Origin: an uncultured Pseudobutyrivibrio sp. | GTDB lineage: Bacteria > Bacillota > Clostridia > Lachnospirales > Lachnospiraceae | Length of the DNA stretch: 64,000 bases | NCBI GenBank assembly: GCA_900546435.1 | Contig: URCQ01000011.1 | Span: forward strand, 13,092-77,091 | Direction of reading: 5' to 3' | Shown here: piece after piece, positions 52,566 to 61,993 of the stretch | How positions within the stretch are numbered: position 1 is the stretch's first letter | Layout of the letters: the number at the start of each line of letters is the position of its first letter | Program-made: the position numbers and the translations under genes | Notes under the pieces: generated by a model | Told to the model about the DNA's origin: nothing | The model's database searches: none | Seen by the model: only the letters and a program-made list of their open reading frames with translations

Positions 52566-53570
52566 ATGGAAGAAAAAATAATTACAGTTACAGTGCCATC
52601 GTATAATGCCAAAGATTATTTGGATCGCTGTCTCACTTCTTTTATTACAGATTGTGAGGAAATAAACAATAAAATAGAAGTGCTGATTGTAAACGATGGA
52701 TCTACGGATGAAACAGAACGGGTTGCGAGTCAATATGTTCAAAAACATCCGGAAATGTTTCGGTTGATCAATAAAGAAAATGGTGGACATGGCTCTGGTA
52801 TTAATACAGGGATTGCAAATGCAAATGGGAAGTATTTTAAAATAGTAGATGCAGATGATTGGGTTAATGTAAAAGAATGGAAATCATTTGTACAGATGCT
52901 TAAAACACAGGATGTAGACGTTGTCGCATCAGATTATTTGTGTATTCAGGATGAAACATACAATGTGTTAAAAGAAAAGAATGCAGCAAGTGATGAAAGT
53001 GTATATCATTCTGTTCGTATGATGTCAAAAGGTGAGATAACGGATGTGATAAAGATGCATTCTATGACAATCAAAACCAGTATATTACAGAAGAATAAAA
53101 TCAACATTGATGAGCATTGCTTTTATGTGGACGCAGAGTATATTACATACCCGATACCATATATTGAGACGGTATATTACGATAAACGATTTTTGTATAT
53201 GTACCGATTAGGGCGCGACGGACAGAGTATGGATGTGCGTAGCATGCAGAAAAATCAAAAGCAGCACCGTTATGTTATGGGGCGGATGTTGGAACAATAT
53301 CTTATCATGCCACTCGATAACAAGCCGCATCATCGCACATATATTGAAAAATGTATTGCACAAATGGTGGAAAGTCATTATCAGATCTATTTAAGTCTGG
53401 ATGATGTAGATGAGGCGAAAAAGGGAGCAAAGAAAATGGATCAGATGCTGAAACGTCAGTGCCCAGGAGTCTATCGGGCTGTTTCAAAGAGGACAATATG
53501 GATGATCCGTTATAGTGGATATGCTCTGTTTGGTGTGGGGTCAAAGCTGTATCACAAGACTAGAATGTGA
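52566..53570 (+). CDS. GT2 glycosyltransferase, tandem paralogue 1
   Basis: The 334-residue protein has TVTVPSYNAKDYLDRCLTS at the start, NDGSTDET near 39, the signature KENGGHGSGINTGI near 69-82 and DADDWV near 94. It is clearly paralogous to the next gene, with the same block order and near-identical central motif. The RBS is GAGGGAG. Confidence 0.88.
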   Translation: MEEKIITVTVPSYNAKDYLDRCLTSFITDCEEINNKIEVLIVNDGSTDETERVASQYVQKHPEMFRLINKENGGHGSGINTGIANANGKYFKIVDADDWVNVKEWKSFVQMLKTQDVDVVASDYLCIQDETYNVLKEKNAASDESVYHSVRMMSKGEITDVIKMHSMTIKTSILQKNKINIDEHCFYVDAEYITYPIPYIETVYYDKRFLYMYRLGRDGQSMDVRSMQKNQKQHRYVMGRMLEQYLIMPLDNKPHHRTYIEKCIAQMVESHYQIYLSLDDVDEAKKGAKKMDQMLKRQCPGVYRAVSKRTIWMIRYSGYALFGVGSKLYHKTRM

Positions 53571-53586
53571 CAGATTAGTTGCAGTT

Positions 53587-53615
53587 TTGCCAAAATATAT
53601 ATTATGTGGTAAAAT
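53587..53615 (+). promoter_or_regulatory. candidate internal promoter in the polysaccharide locus
   Basis: TTGCCA (53587-53592) and TAAAAT (53610-53615) have a 17-bp spacer in the ~100-bp gap between the two paralogous GT2 genes. The surroundings resemble the region at 50166-50210. Confidence 0.5.
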
Positions 53616-53667
53616 ATAATAGATACTGTGCATTGCACGTGATAGAAGTGAAAATAGGGTTATTATA

Positions 53668-54708
53668 ATGGATAAATTACTTACAATTATTGTACCAACT
53701 TATAATGCGGCAGCATACCTGGATAAGGGGCTGTCTTCTTTTGCTATCAAAGATGAGGCATTGTTTGCGCGATTAGAGGTTCTGATTATTAATGATGGAT
53801 CTACCGATGATAGCGTAAAGATTGCGCAAAAATATGTGGAACGATATCCGCAAGTTTATCGTATTATCAATAAAGAAAATGGTGGACATGGATCCGGCAT
53901 TAATGTCGGGGCAAGAGAAGCCAAAGGAAAGTACTTTAAGGTTATTGATGCAGATGATTGGGTTGATGCGAAGGGATTTCCGACATATCTTTCCAAATTG
54001 CAGGATATAGATACAGATGTTATTGTGACACCCTATCAGGAATATGATGTCCGCAATGGGAGGACAAAGGATCTGATAGCGAAACCGCTTGCGTATGGTC
54101 ATAATTACGATTTGGCAGAGGTTATGGATCAGTGGTCACAATGCCATATGGACTTACACTTTTGGGGAATAACCTATCGTACAGATTTTTATCAAAAATT
54201 GGGATATGAACTAGTCGAAGGCGTATTTTATGAAGATCAGGAATATGCAACAGTGCCAATGAGTTATGCTCATTCTGTATGTTTCCTTCCTGATATGGTG
54301 TATATCTATCGTGTTGGAGATGTGAATCAGAGCGTGTTTGGAGATACACAGGTAAAACGCCGTTCGCATTTAGAGAAAGTTCTGGAAAGACTCTTAGAAC
54401 AAGAAAAGAAACAAGAACAAATGCCAACAGGCGGGGCGCGTTACTGGCGTAAAAAGACAGCTATGGTTGTGACGAGTTACTATCAGATTATGCTTTTGAA
54501 GAATAAGGATAAGAAGATGGGGAGACAGGCAGCGTCTGCAGTTGCACAAATCTTAGAAAAAGAAGCACCGGACATTGCGATGATGACAAGAAAGAAAAAA
54601 CAAGGATTTGTTTGGTTTAGCCATATGCATATTAGCAATCAAATCTACGAATTCTGGGCACCAAAGATTTTGGGTATAGTTAGAAAGGTACGAGGACAAA
54701 GGATATAG
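53668..54708 (+). CDS. GT2 glycosyltransferase, tandem paralogue 2
   Basis: The 346-residue protein has TIIVPTYNAAAYLDKGLSS at the start, NDGSTDDS near 40, KENGGHGSGINVGA near 70-83 and VIDADDWVD near 93. Its C-terminal third is basic and helical and differs from paralogue 1. The exporter permease gene starts three bases after its stop, so chain assembly and export genes are co-transcribed. Confidence 0.88.
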   Translation: MDKLLTIIVPTYNAAAYLDKGLSSFAIKDEALFARLEVLIINDGSTDDSVKIAQKYVERYPQVYRIINKENGGHGSGINVGAREAKGKYFKVIDADDWVDAKGFPTYLSKLQDIDTDVIVTPYQEYDVRNGRTKDLIAKPLAYGHNYDLAEVMDQWSQCHMDLHFWGITYRTDFYQKLGYELVEGVFYEDQEYATVPMSYAHSVCFLPDMVYIYRVGDVNQSVFGDTQVKRRSHLEKVLERLLEQEKKQEQMPTGGARYWRKKTAMVVTSYYQIMLLKNKDKKMGRQAASAVAQILEKEAPDIAMMTRKKKQGFVWFSHMHISNQIYEFWAPKILGIVRKVRGQRI

Positions 54709-54711
54709 CGT

Positions 54712-55488
54712 ATGAATGTTGTAAAAGAATGTATTCAGTATCGTGATTTGATTCGCGAGTTGGTTTCAAAAGATTTGAAATTAAAGTATAGACGTAGTTT
54801 CTTGGGATATGTATGGAGTATCTTGAATCCGCTTGGCATTATGCTTGTTATGGTTATTGTATTCTCCAATATGTTTCGCTGGGATATACCGAATTATCCG
54901 GTATATCTGATCATTGGACAAGTCATGTTTAATTACATGAATGAGGCCACAACACATTCTATTTATTCTATTTTAGATAATAGTTCTTTATTGAAAAAAA
55001 TATATGTACCAAAGTATATTTTTACATTGTCAAAAGTGACAAGTGATCTGGTGAATTTTTTGTTTTCGCTTGCTGCAATCTTTCTTGTGATGCTTGTAAC
55101 CCGCGTACAGGTGTCATGGTATTTGCTGCTGATTCCGTTTGTGGCGCTACAGCTTTACCTTTTTAGTTTAGGAATGGGACTGTTTTTGGCACAAGCTTCT
55201 GTATTTTTCCGTGATATTCAATATATCTATGGTGTTGTTTTGACGGCATGGACATATCTTACGCCTATATTCTATCCGGAAGCATTGTTACCGGAATGGT
55301 TACATTTTCTGGTGGTAAGATTTAACCCGATGTTTTTCTATGTAAAACAAATGCGTCAGTTGGTATTGTATCAAACGATGCCGGATGTCAAGCTGATTGG
55401 CGCAGGTTTTGCGTGCGCTATTTTGGCAGTGATAATAGGTGGACTTTGTTTCAAGAAGAATCAAAGTAAGTTCATATTATATATTTAG
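54712..55488 (+). CDS. polysaccharide ABC exporter permease (Wzm/TagG type)
   Basis: This 258-residue ABC-2 permease has an N-terminal amphipathic helix, about six membrane segments (from ~35 to ~250) and the family segment KLKYRRSFLGYVWSILNPL near 23-41. With the ATPase gene directly downstream it exports lipid-linked polysaccharide or teichoic-acid-like polymer across the membrane. Confidence 0.93.
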   Translation: MNVVKECIQYRDLIRELVSKDLKLKYRRSFLGYVWSILNPLGIMLVMVIVFSNMFRWDIPNYPVYLIIGQVMFNYMNEATTHSIYSILDNSSLLKKIYVPKYIFTLSKVTSDLVNFLFSLAAIFLVMLVTRVQVSWYLLLIPFVALQLYLFSLGMGLFLAQASVFFRDIQYIYGVVLTAWTYLTPIFYPEALLPEWLHFLVVRFNPMFFYVKQMRQLVLYQTMPDVKLIGAGFACAILAVIIGGLCFKKNQSKFILYI

Positions 55489-55491
55489 AGG

Positions 55492-56238
55492 ATGGACGAG
55501 ATGGAAGAAAAGTATATGATTGATGTGGATCGTGCTACTGTAAGATTTAACATGGCAACAGAGAGAATTGATAATCTGAAAGAATACTTTGTTAAACTAG
55601 TTAAAAAGCAGTTGATGTTCCAAGAGTTTTTGGCATTAAAAGACATATCGATAAAAATCAAGCCCGGAGAAGCATGGGGGTTCGTTGGAACCAATGGTGC
55701 AGGAAAATCAACAATGCTGAAATTGATTTCCGGTATATTAGAGCCGTATAAAGGAAGCGTGACGGTCAATGGAACCATTGCGCCACTGATTGAACTTGGT
55801 GCAGGTTTTGACATGAATTTGACAGCAAGGGAAAACATTTATTTAAATGGTACATTGCTAGGACATAGTCGGAAGTTCATGGAAGATCATTTTGATGAGA
55901 TTGTGGATTTTGCGGAGTTGTGGGATTTCCTTGATGTACCGATGAAAAACTATTCTTCTGGTATGCAGGCAAGAATAGGTTTTGCGATTGCCACAATGGT
56001 ACGACCGGATATCTTAATTGTAGATGAGATACTGGCAGTCGGAGATTTTAAATTTCAACAAAAATGTCAAGAAAGAATGCGAGAGATGCTTGAGAATGGC
56101 ACCACACTGATTCTGGTATCTCATAATATAGATGATATAAAACGCATGTGTACACACGCCTGCTGGATTGATCATGGTAACATGATGATGCAAGGCGAAG
56201 TGAATGAAGTGTGTGACGCATATCAACAGAATGCATAA
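55492..56238 (+). CDS. polysaccharide ABC exporter ATPase (Wzt/TagH type)
   Basis: The 248-residue ATPase has Walker A VGTNGAGKSTM near 63-73, the signature YSSGMQARIG near 158-167, Walker B ILIVDEILAVGD near 178-189 and the H-loop SHNIDD. It ends soon after the nucleotide domain, so it lacks the C-terminal carbohydrate-binding domain of the larger Wzt proteins. That points to the type not needing terminal modification recognition. A second ATG at 55501 is a possible start. Confidence 0.93.
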   Translation: MDEMEEKYMIDVDRATVRFNMATERIDNLKEYFVKLVKKQLMFQEFLALKDISIKIKPGEAWGFVGTNGAGKSTMLKLISGILEPYKGSVTVNGTIAPLIELGAGFDMNLTARENIYLNGTLLGHSRKFMEDHFDEIVDFAELWDFLDVPMKNYSSGMQARIGFAIATMVRPDILIVDEILAVGDFKFQQKCQERMREMLENGTTLILVSHNIDDIKRMCTHACWIDHGNMMMQGEVNEVCDAYQQNA

Positions 56239-56287
56239 GAAAAATTATTAAAATGTCATAGGAAGAAGAATGAAGAAGGAGATTGAA

Positions 56288-58105
56288 ATGGAACAGAAAA
56301 TTCAAAATATTATTTTCCCAACAAGTAATGATATGGAAATGAATGCAAAATTATTCTATCGATGCGAAGCAGGTTATTTGGATAGAAGCGCGCAGATATA
56401 CTATATGGCGGATCGTACAAAAGCAGATTTTGTAACATATCTGAATGGATGTTCTTATGGTAAATGGAAAGAATATACAGACATTTGTGGGGCTAAACTG
56501 GAGTTAGAGATCTCAGGACAGTGTAAAGTTTTGTTGGTTGGATATGCACTGAATGTTTATAGCCCGGAAAGAACGGTGTTTGAAGAAATCGAGGTTAATA
56601 CTGATACAAAAGAGATCATTACATGTGTATATCCAGATAGTGATAATCTGATGATTGGATTTGAAATCATGTCGATTGAAAATACGGCTGTATATGGCGG
56701 TCATTATTATGGAATATATGCAGAAGACAAAGTAAAACGAGATGTTACGTTGTCTCTGGCAACGACTACTTGCAAAAAAGAAGAATTTATCACCAGTAAT
56801 GTTGCTTTGATTAAAAAAGAGATTTTGGAATCAAAAGAAGATGCGGATATGGCAGAGAATTTCTATGTTAATGTAGTAGATAATGGGCGCACGCTAAATC
56901 CGGCAGATATGGAAGATTGGCATATCAAGGTACACCCAAACAAAAACACAGGTGGTTCTGGTGGATTCGCACGAGGAATGATTGAATCTATTACGCAGAC
57001 ACCAAAAGCAACAAATGTCTTACTTATGGATGATGATGTTGTAGTACTACCGGAAAGTATTAAGAGAACTTATCGCCTTCTGACATTGGTGAATGATGCA
57101 TACAAGGATGCATTGATTAGTGGGGCAATGCTTTATTTAGAGGAGATGAGTATTCAGCATGAAGATATCGGAACAATTACTAAAGAATGTTTCTTTAGAT
57201 CATTAAAAGGCAGATTGAATCAAAACGAAATCGCATGTAATTTGCGCAACGAATCAGAAGAGTATGGATCTCCATATCACTATGCAGGTTGGTGGTACTG
57301 CTGTATTCCAACTGAAGTGATTAAAGAAAAAGGATTGCCAATGCCGTTTTTTATTCGAATTGATGATGCTGAATATGGCATCAGAAGTCAACGCCAGATT
57401 ATGACAATGAATGGTATAGGAATATGGCATATGGGATTCTTTAATAAGTATAATATGGCGTTTGACGGGTATCAACAGGCAAGAAATCTATTGATTGGAC
57501 AAGCAATAGGATCATTCCCAGACGATATAGATGTATTTGGATATGTATATAAATATTTCCGTAAACAGTTACTCACATTTAATTATAATGGAGCAAGACT
57601 TATAATGCGAGCATTAGAGGACTATTTAAAGGGACCAGACTTTATTGAGCAGGATTTAGGAGAAAAGATTGTTCAAGAGAATTTTAAACTTAACGAAAAA
57701 TATGTGTCCTTAAAAGAGTTTAAAAATGTGCAGTTTAATCTGCCAGAGTTGTATTATGATCCACCACGTAAACCAATGGATACATTATGGTATCGTGTGA
57801 CATATAATGGACACCGGTTTTGGTCAACAAGCTGGTTGAAAGATGACGATCGATGCGTTATGTTTGATTTTACATATCATCCACAAAAATATGTCAGAGC
57901 TAGAAAACTGATTGCAGTTAATCCAGATATGAAAGTGGCTGCAGTGCGAGAAATAGATAAAAAGCAATACAAAGAAATCAAGCGTGAATGGGACAAGGCT
58001 GTTCGTCGCTATAAGAAGGAAAATGGACGAATTAGACAGGAGTACTTGGATAAAAAGCCTTATTTGACATCAATGGAATTCTGGAAAAAGTACTTGGAGA
58101 TATAG
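56288..58105 (+). CDS. GlfT2-like glycosyltransferase
   Basis: This 605-residue homologue of the protein at 40399 has an N-terminal beta-rich domain (~1-150), a GT-A core with TTTCKKEEFITSN near 156, NKNTGGSGGFARGMIES near 217-233 and LMDDDVVV near 246-253, and a long C-terminal helical region. The ATG at 56288 is preceded by AAGGAGA at good spacing; an in-frame ATG at 56270 lacks an RBS. It lies after the ABC exporter genes, unlike its homologue in the left half of the locus. Confidence 0.83.
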   Translation: MEQKIQNIIFPTSNDMEMNAKLFYRCEAGYLDRSAQIYYMADRTKADFVTYLNGCSYGKWKEYTDICGAKLELEISGQCKVLLVGYALNVYSPERTVFEEIEVNTDTKEIITCVYPDSDNLMIGFEIMSIENTAVYGGHYYGIYAEDKVKRDVTLSLATTTCKKEEFITSNVALIKKEILESKEDADMAENFYVNVVDNGRTLNPADMEDWHIKVHPNKNTGGSGGFARGMIESITQTPKATNVLLMDDDVVVLPESIKRTYRLLTLVNDAYKDALISGAMLYLEEMSIQHEDIGTITKECFFRSLKGRLNQNEIACNLRNESEEYGSPYHYAGWWYCCIPTEVIKEKGLPMPFFIRIDDAEYGIRSQRQIMTMNGIGIWHMGFFNKYNMAFDGYQQARNLLIGQAIGSFPDDIDVFGYVYKYFRKQLLTFNYNGARLIMRALEDYLKGPDFIEQDLGEKIVQENFKLNEKYVSLKEFKNVQFNLPELYYDPPRKPMDTLWYRVTYNGHRFWSTSWLKDDDRCVMFDFTYHPQKYVRARKLIAVNPDMKVAAVREIDKKQYKEIKREWDKAVRRYKKENGRIRQEYLDKKPYLTSMEFWKKYLEI

Positions 58106-58128
58106 AAAGGGATAGTTGATTAGTTGAG

Positions 58129-59247
58129 ATGACAAAAAGCAATAAGCAGTTTATGATTTTTTCTGCAATTAATATTATATTTGTGGTAGATGCTCACGCA
58201 TGGACAGCGTTAAGTGTATTTACACGCTATTTATCGTACAATATGTTCTTTATGCAGGCTTTTATTTTTGTGTCAGGATATTTTTTTAAATGGGATGATA
58301 ATAAATCGATTATAAGATTTGTTCAAAAAAAATTAAAAAATATGATAGTGCCATATTATATATGGTGGTTTATTTATGCTTTGTTTATATGGGGATTATG
58401 GAAAATAGTAGATGTGAAAATAGGGTATGATATCACGTGGGATACTTTGCTCTTAGGACCATGGAAGGGAGGGGAATTTTGGGTTTTTAATAATCCATCT
58501 TGGTTTGTATGCTGCCTTTTTTTAATACAACTTTGTTATGGAGTTGTCAGAAAAATATGCAATAGAATATGGAATGATTGGGTTTGTATGGTGTTATTGA
58601 CCATCATATCCACATATGGAACGTATTATGTTACCGTAAATGCTATAAATCATGATTTGTGTAATCTTTATAGAACAGCAATTTTAATATGGTTTTATCA
58701 TTTTGGCATATTTTATCGTAAATACATGGAAAAATGGTTCGCAAAATGTTCGGGCTATATCGTTTGCGGAATTTGCTTAGTATTCATTGCATTGTTCAAT
58801 GGAGTATGTGGCTTTAATGAATTTTATTTTAATTCTTTGACCTGGAATCAGCCTGGGGTAGAATGCGCTGGGGTGCTTGGTGGATTGAGACCAATTGTAA
58901 CAGGTGTCATTGGCATTGCATTTTGGTTAAAAATATCACAAATACTGGTTCCGGCAGTGGGGGAAAATAAACTTATTAACTTTATATCGGATCATACGTT
59001 TGATATTATGATGAACCATGTTGTGTTTATTTGGCTTACAAACCTCATTTTTGTGTGGGTCAATAGGTATTATACGCTTGTTGGATTTGATCAAGGCGCC
59101 GCTGTTTGGGATCCGTGGTATCGTTGGAGCGATTCGCATTGGAGCAATCTCATGTATTTTATGGCAGGGATGATTGGGTCAACGCTCTTGGCTTGGCTAA
59201 CAGACATGTTTAAGATGAAGTTATATGAAAAAATGCATATTTATTGA
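58129..59247 (+). CDS. acyltransferase family 3 membrane protein
   Basis: The 372-residue protein has about ten hydrophobic segments and the family-3 layout (conserved FVVDAHAW-like N-terminal segment near 18-25 in place of the usual RxxAxxxVxxxH, then FIFVSGYFFKW near 45). Such enzymes add O-acetyl or similar groups to surface polysaccharide. The RBS is weak. It ends 44 bases before a GH25 gene. Confidence 0.8.
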   Translation: MTKSNKQFMIFSAINIIFVVDAHAWTALSVFTRYLSYNMFFMQAFIFVSGYFFKWDDNKSIIRFVQKKLKNMIVPYYIWWFIYALFIWGLWKIVDVKIGYDITWDTLLLGPWKGGEFWVFNNPSWFVCCLFLIQLCYGVVRKICNRIWNDWVCMVLLTIISTYGTYYVTVNAINHDLCNLYRTAILIWFYHFGIFYRKYMEKWFAKCSGYIVCGICLVFIALFNGVCGFNEFYFNSLTWNQPGVECAGVLGGLRPIVTGVIGIAFWLKISQILVPAVGENKLINFISDHTFDIMMNHVVFIWLTNLIFVWVNRYYTLVGFDQGAAVWDPWYRWSDSHWSNLMYFMAGMIGSTLLAWLTDMFKMKLYEKMHIY

Positions 59248-59291
59248 AGCAAGATGCGAATACAGATATTAGAGAGTAGGGAAAGAACAAT

Positions 59292-61346
59292 ATGAGAAAA
59301 AACATAGCGATAACAATGCTTAGTGTGCTTGGCATAGCGGTATGGTTGCTAGGAAGTGGAAACGTAAAAGCCTCTGATTTGGATCGTGATCCAATGGAAG
59401 GTGGACGCATGTCCCCTATGGAATCAACACAGGAATATGTTGGGGAGGATTTGCTACGTTCAGGATCCAATGACTATATTTCTGTGACTGGTGTTAAAGG
59501 TGGAATAGACGTTTCAAAGTGGCAGGGGAATATTGATTGGAATGCGGTTAGGGCATCTGGCGTAGAGTATGCATTTATTCGTGTGGGATATAGAGGTATG
59601 GATCAAGGAATATTAGCAGATGATCCGTATTATAAACAGAATATAGAACAAGCGACAGCAGCTGGCGTTAAGGTGGGAGTGTATGTCTTTTCACAGGCAG
59701 TAAGTACAGCCGAGGCGGAAGAAGAAGCTGATTACATAGTAAGCCGTATTCGTAACTATAATATTACAATGCCGGTTGTAATTGATTATGAATTTGGAAA
59801 TGGAATGACTGGACGACTAGCTAATGCACATTTATCAAAACAAGCCGGAACAGATGTGTGTAAAGCATTTTGCGCTAGAGTAGAAAACTATGGCTATACT
59901 GGAATGGTTTATGCAAATAAAAATATGTTTACAAATTATATTGATGGACCACAAATTGCAAATCAGTATTTAATATGGTTGGCTCAGTATAATTCGCGAG
60001 TGACCTACACTGGTAATTATAATTTTTGGCAGTATTGTAGCGATGGATCTGTCTCTGGAATCAATGGTAATGTTGATATGAACTATTGGTTTATCAAGGA
60101 TGGTGTAGAGGATTTTTCGGTAGAAGGATTATATTATAATGCAACTATAGGGTGGGCATATTATAAAAATGGATCCGTGGAGACATCGTTTACGGGCGTG
60201 GCATATAATCAATACGGAAAGTGGTATGTCAAAAACGGTTTGTTGGACACCACATATACTGGTGCTGCGTGTGCCAAAGACGGTACATGGTATTACGTGG
60301 TGCAGGGACAGGTTGACGAGAATTATACAGGAATGGTTGATGGGGGCAATAGTGTTTGGTATTATGCAAAAAATGGAACAATAGATCTCTCGTATACCGG
60401 AATGGCTCAAAATGAGATGGGGTGGTGGTATTACGTCAATGGAATATTAGATTGGCACTATACTGGAATGGCAGAAAATGATCAAGGATGGTGGTATTAT
60501 TCAGATGGTAATATAAACTGGAACTATACTGGGTTAGGATCGAATGAAGTCGGTACATGGTATTATAAAGATGGACGTATAGATTGGCAATGTAAGGGCC
60601 TTGAAAAAGTAAATGGTGTTTGGTGGAAAATAAACGGCGGACGCGTTGAAACAGAATATAATGATTTATATGCGTCAGCAAATCTTGGATGGATTCTTGT
60701 GAGGAATGGACAAGTTGATTTGACATATACTGATTTGTATAATTCACCGACATATGGCTGGTGGAAAGTAAAAAAGGGATGTGTCGATTTTTCTTATGCT
60801 GATCTATATGAATCACCAACATATGGCTGGTGGAAGATTCAGAATGGAGCCGTTGATTTTGGCTATAATGATTTATATGATTCATCAACGAGAGGTTGGT
60901 GGAAGGTTGCAGGAGGAACAGTGGACTTTAGTTATAGCGATTTGTATAATTCGCCAAGTTGTGGTTGGTGGAAGATTCTGAATGGAACAGTTGATTTTGG
61001 CTATAGCAATTTGTATGATTCGCCAAGTTGTGGTTGGTGGAAGGTTCTGAATGGAACAGTTGATTTCGGTTATAATGATTTATATAATTCAATGACACGA
61101 GGGTGGTGGAAAATTAGAGATGGACGTGTAGAATTTGAATATAACGACCTATACTATTCACCAACAGTTGGCTGGTGGAAGATTGCTGGAGGTACGGTGG
61201 ATTTTAGTTATAGCGATTTGTATTGTTCGCAGACATGTGGTTGGTGGAAGATTCAGAATGGAGCCGTTGATTTTGGCTATACAGGACAATATAATTCATC
61301 AACATATGGAAACTGGAAAGTGAAAAATGGAAGTGTAGTATTCTAG
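59292..61346 (+). CDS. secreted GH25 muramidase with 18 cell-wall-binding repeats
   Basis: The 684-residue protein has an N-terminal signal peptide (about 1-28), a GH25 domain (~70-265; GIDVSKWQGNIDW and the catalytic VIDYEFGN), and then about 18 repeats of 22-23 residues to the end (60127-61343). The first seven are of a YTG type (unit ending IDxxYTG), and the rest are of an LYxSPTYGWWKxxNGxVDFxY type. The second type recurs in the C1 peptidase downstream, so both proteins probably bind the same wall polymer. A terminator follows directly. Confidence 0.92.
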   Translation: MRKNIAITMLSVLGIAVWLLGSGNVKASDLDRDPMEGGRMSPMESTQEYVGEDLLRSGSNDYISVTGVKGGIDVSKWQGNIDWNAVRASGVEYAFIRVGYRGMDQGILADDPYYKQNIEQATAAGVKVGVYVFSQAVSTAEAEEEADYIVSRIRNYNITMPVVIDYEFGNGMTGRLANAHLSKQAGTDVCKAFCARVENYGYTGMVYANKNMFTNYIDGPQIANQYLIWLAQYNSRVTYTGNYNFWQYCSDGSVSGINGNVDMNYWFIKDGVEDFSVEGLYYNATIGWAYYKNGSVETSFTGVAYNQYGKWYVKNGLLDTTYTGAACAKDGTWYYVVQGQVDENYTGMVDGGNSVWYYAKNGTIDLSYTGMAQNEMGWWYYVNGILDWHYTGMAENDQGWWYYSDGNINWNYTGLGSNEVGTWYYKDGRIDWQCKGLEKVNGVWWKINGGRVETEYNDLYASANLGWILVRNGQVDLTYTDLYNSPTYGWWKVKKGCVDFSYADLYESPTYGWWKIQNGAVDFGYNDLYDSSTRGWWKVAGGTVDFSYSDLYNSPSCGWWKILNGTVDFGYSNLYDSPSCGWWKVLNGTVDFGYNDLYNSMTRGWWKIRDGRVEFEYNDLYYSPTVGWWKIAGGTVDFSYSDLYCSQTCGWWKIQNGAVDFGYTGQYNSSTYGNWKVKNGSVVF
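60658..61343 (+). repeat. tandem 69-bp coding repeats (LY...GWWK type)
   Basis: About ten units with a 69-bp period encode the second repeat type. Some neighbouring units are almost identical at DNA level (for example around 60950-61070), which suggests recent expansion or gene conversion. Matching units appear at 63840-64000 in the next gene. Confidence 0.85.
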
Positions 61347-61349
61347 ATG

Positions 61350-61399
61350 AAGCAAGTACGATATACTGAAAATGACAATGTATCGTGCTTGCTTTATTA
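61350..61399 (+). terminator. terminator after the GH25-repeat gene
   Basis: AAGCAAGTACGATA (61350-61363) pairs with TATCGTGCTTGCTT (61381-61394) with one G-U pair, followed by TATTAT. Confidence 0.75.
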
Positions 61400-61993
61400 T
61401 GTGTAACAAGTTGGTGCGAATATGATGTGACTTTACGTATAAGTCAAGCATTTTTGAAAATGTCCCAAAATAATTGAAACATTAGCCTAGGCTTTTTGCT
61501 AGGGCTGTCTTTGATTTTTAAGCGATTTTTGATTCAAGTGCATTTCTGTGATGTTCTATGATACGTCAGATAAAAAGAAATTACCAGAAAAAAACCATAC
61601 GGATATTATTAAACGGATGCAGAAAGAAAAATAATAAAAAGTCTTACCCGAACATAATGAGTAAGACTTTTTTGTGGTGCTAATTAGAAGATGCTAAGAC
61701 AATATCGGTCAGATAAACTTACAAAGGAATACAGAAAGCAACTATAATAATATGATGCTCTTCAGAGTGATTGCACATGTGGGGATATATTCTATGGAGC
61801 AGTTATGTTTGAAATAGTAAAGAGAAAAATGCGTTGTTTGGGTGTGAAATTAAAATGAAGGGTTCAAAGGAGAATCGAGATATTATATAATAATGCTATA
61901 TAAAAATTATATTTAATGGATAAATCGGATATAAGATAGCAGGAAACGAATCACTGGAGATAGAAAAATGCACAAAGAAAAGGAGCAGATGGG
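61400..61993. other. gene-poor region with hairpins and decayed coding fragments
   Basis: It holds a hairpin at 61483-61512 (GCCTAG with CTAGGGC), a 27-codon frame at 61551-61634 without an RBS, a good terminator (61636-61673), and a frame at 61691-61858 broken by two in-frame stops (reading LRQYRSDKLTKEYRKQL, stops, then DALQSDCTCGDIFYGAVMF). The last looks like an eroded gene. Nothing intact was supported. Confidence 0.5.
61636..61673 (+). terminator. rho-independent terminator in the gene-poor region
   Basis: AAAAAGTCTTAC (61636-61647) pairs perfectly with GTAAGACTTTTTT (61661-61673), ending in a T-run. It follows a short frame without an RBS, so the gene it once served may be lost. Confidence 0.8.

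Noticed and set aside
60127..61343. Regular repeats that could suggest a CRISPR or satellite array
   Set aside because: The 69-bp period is in frame with a long ORF, the units vary mainly at wobble positions, and there are no unique spacers. They are protein repeats.
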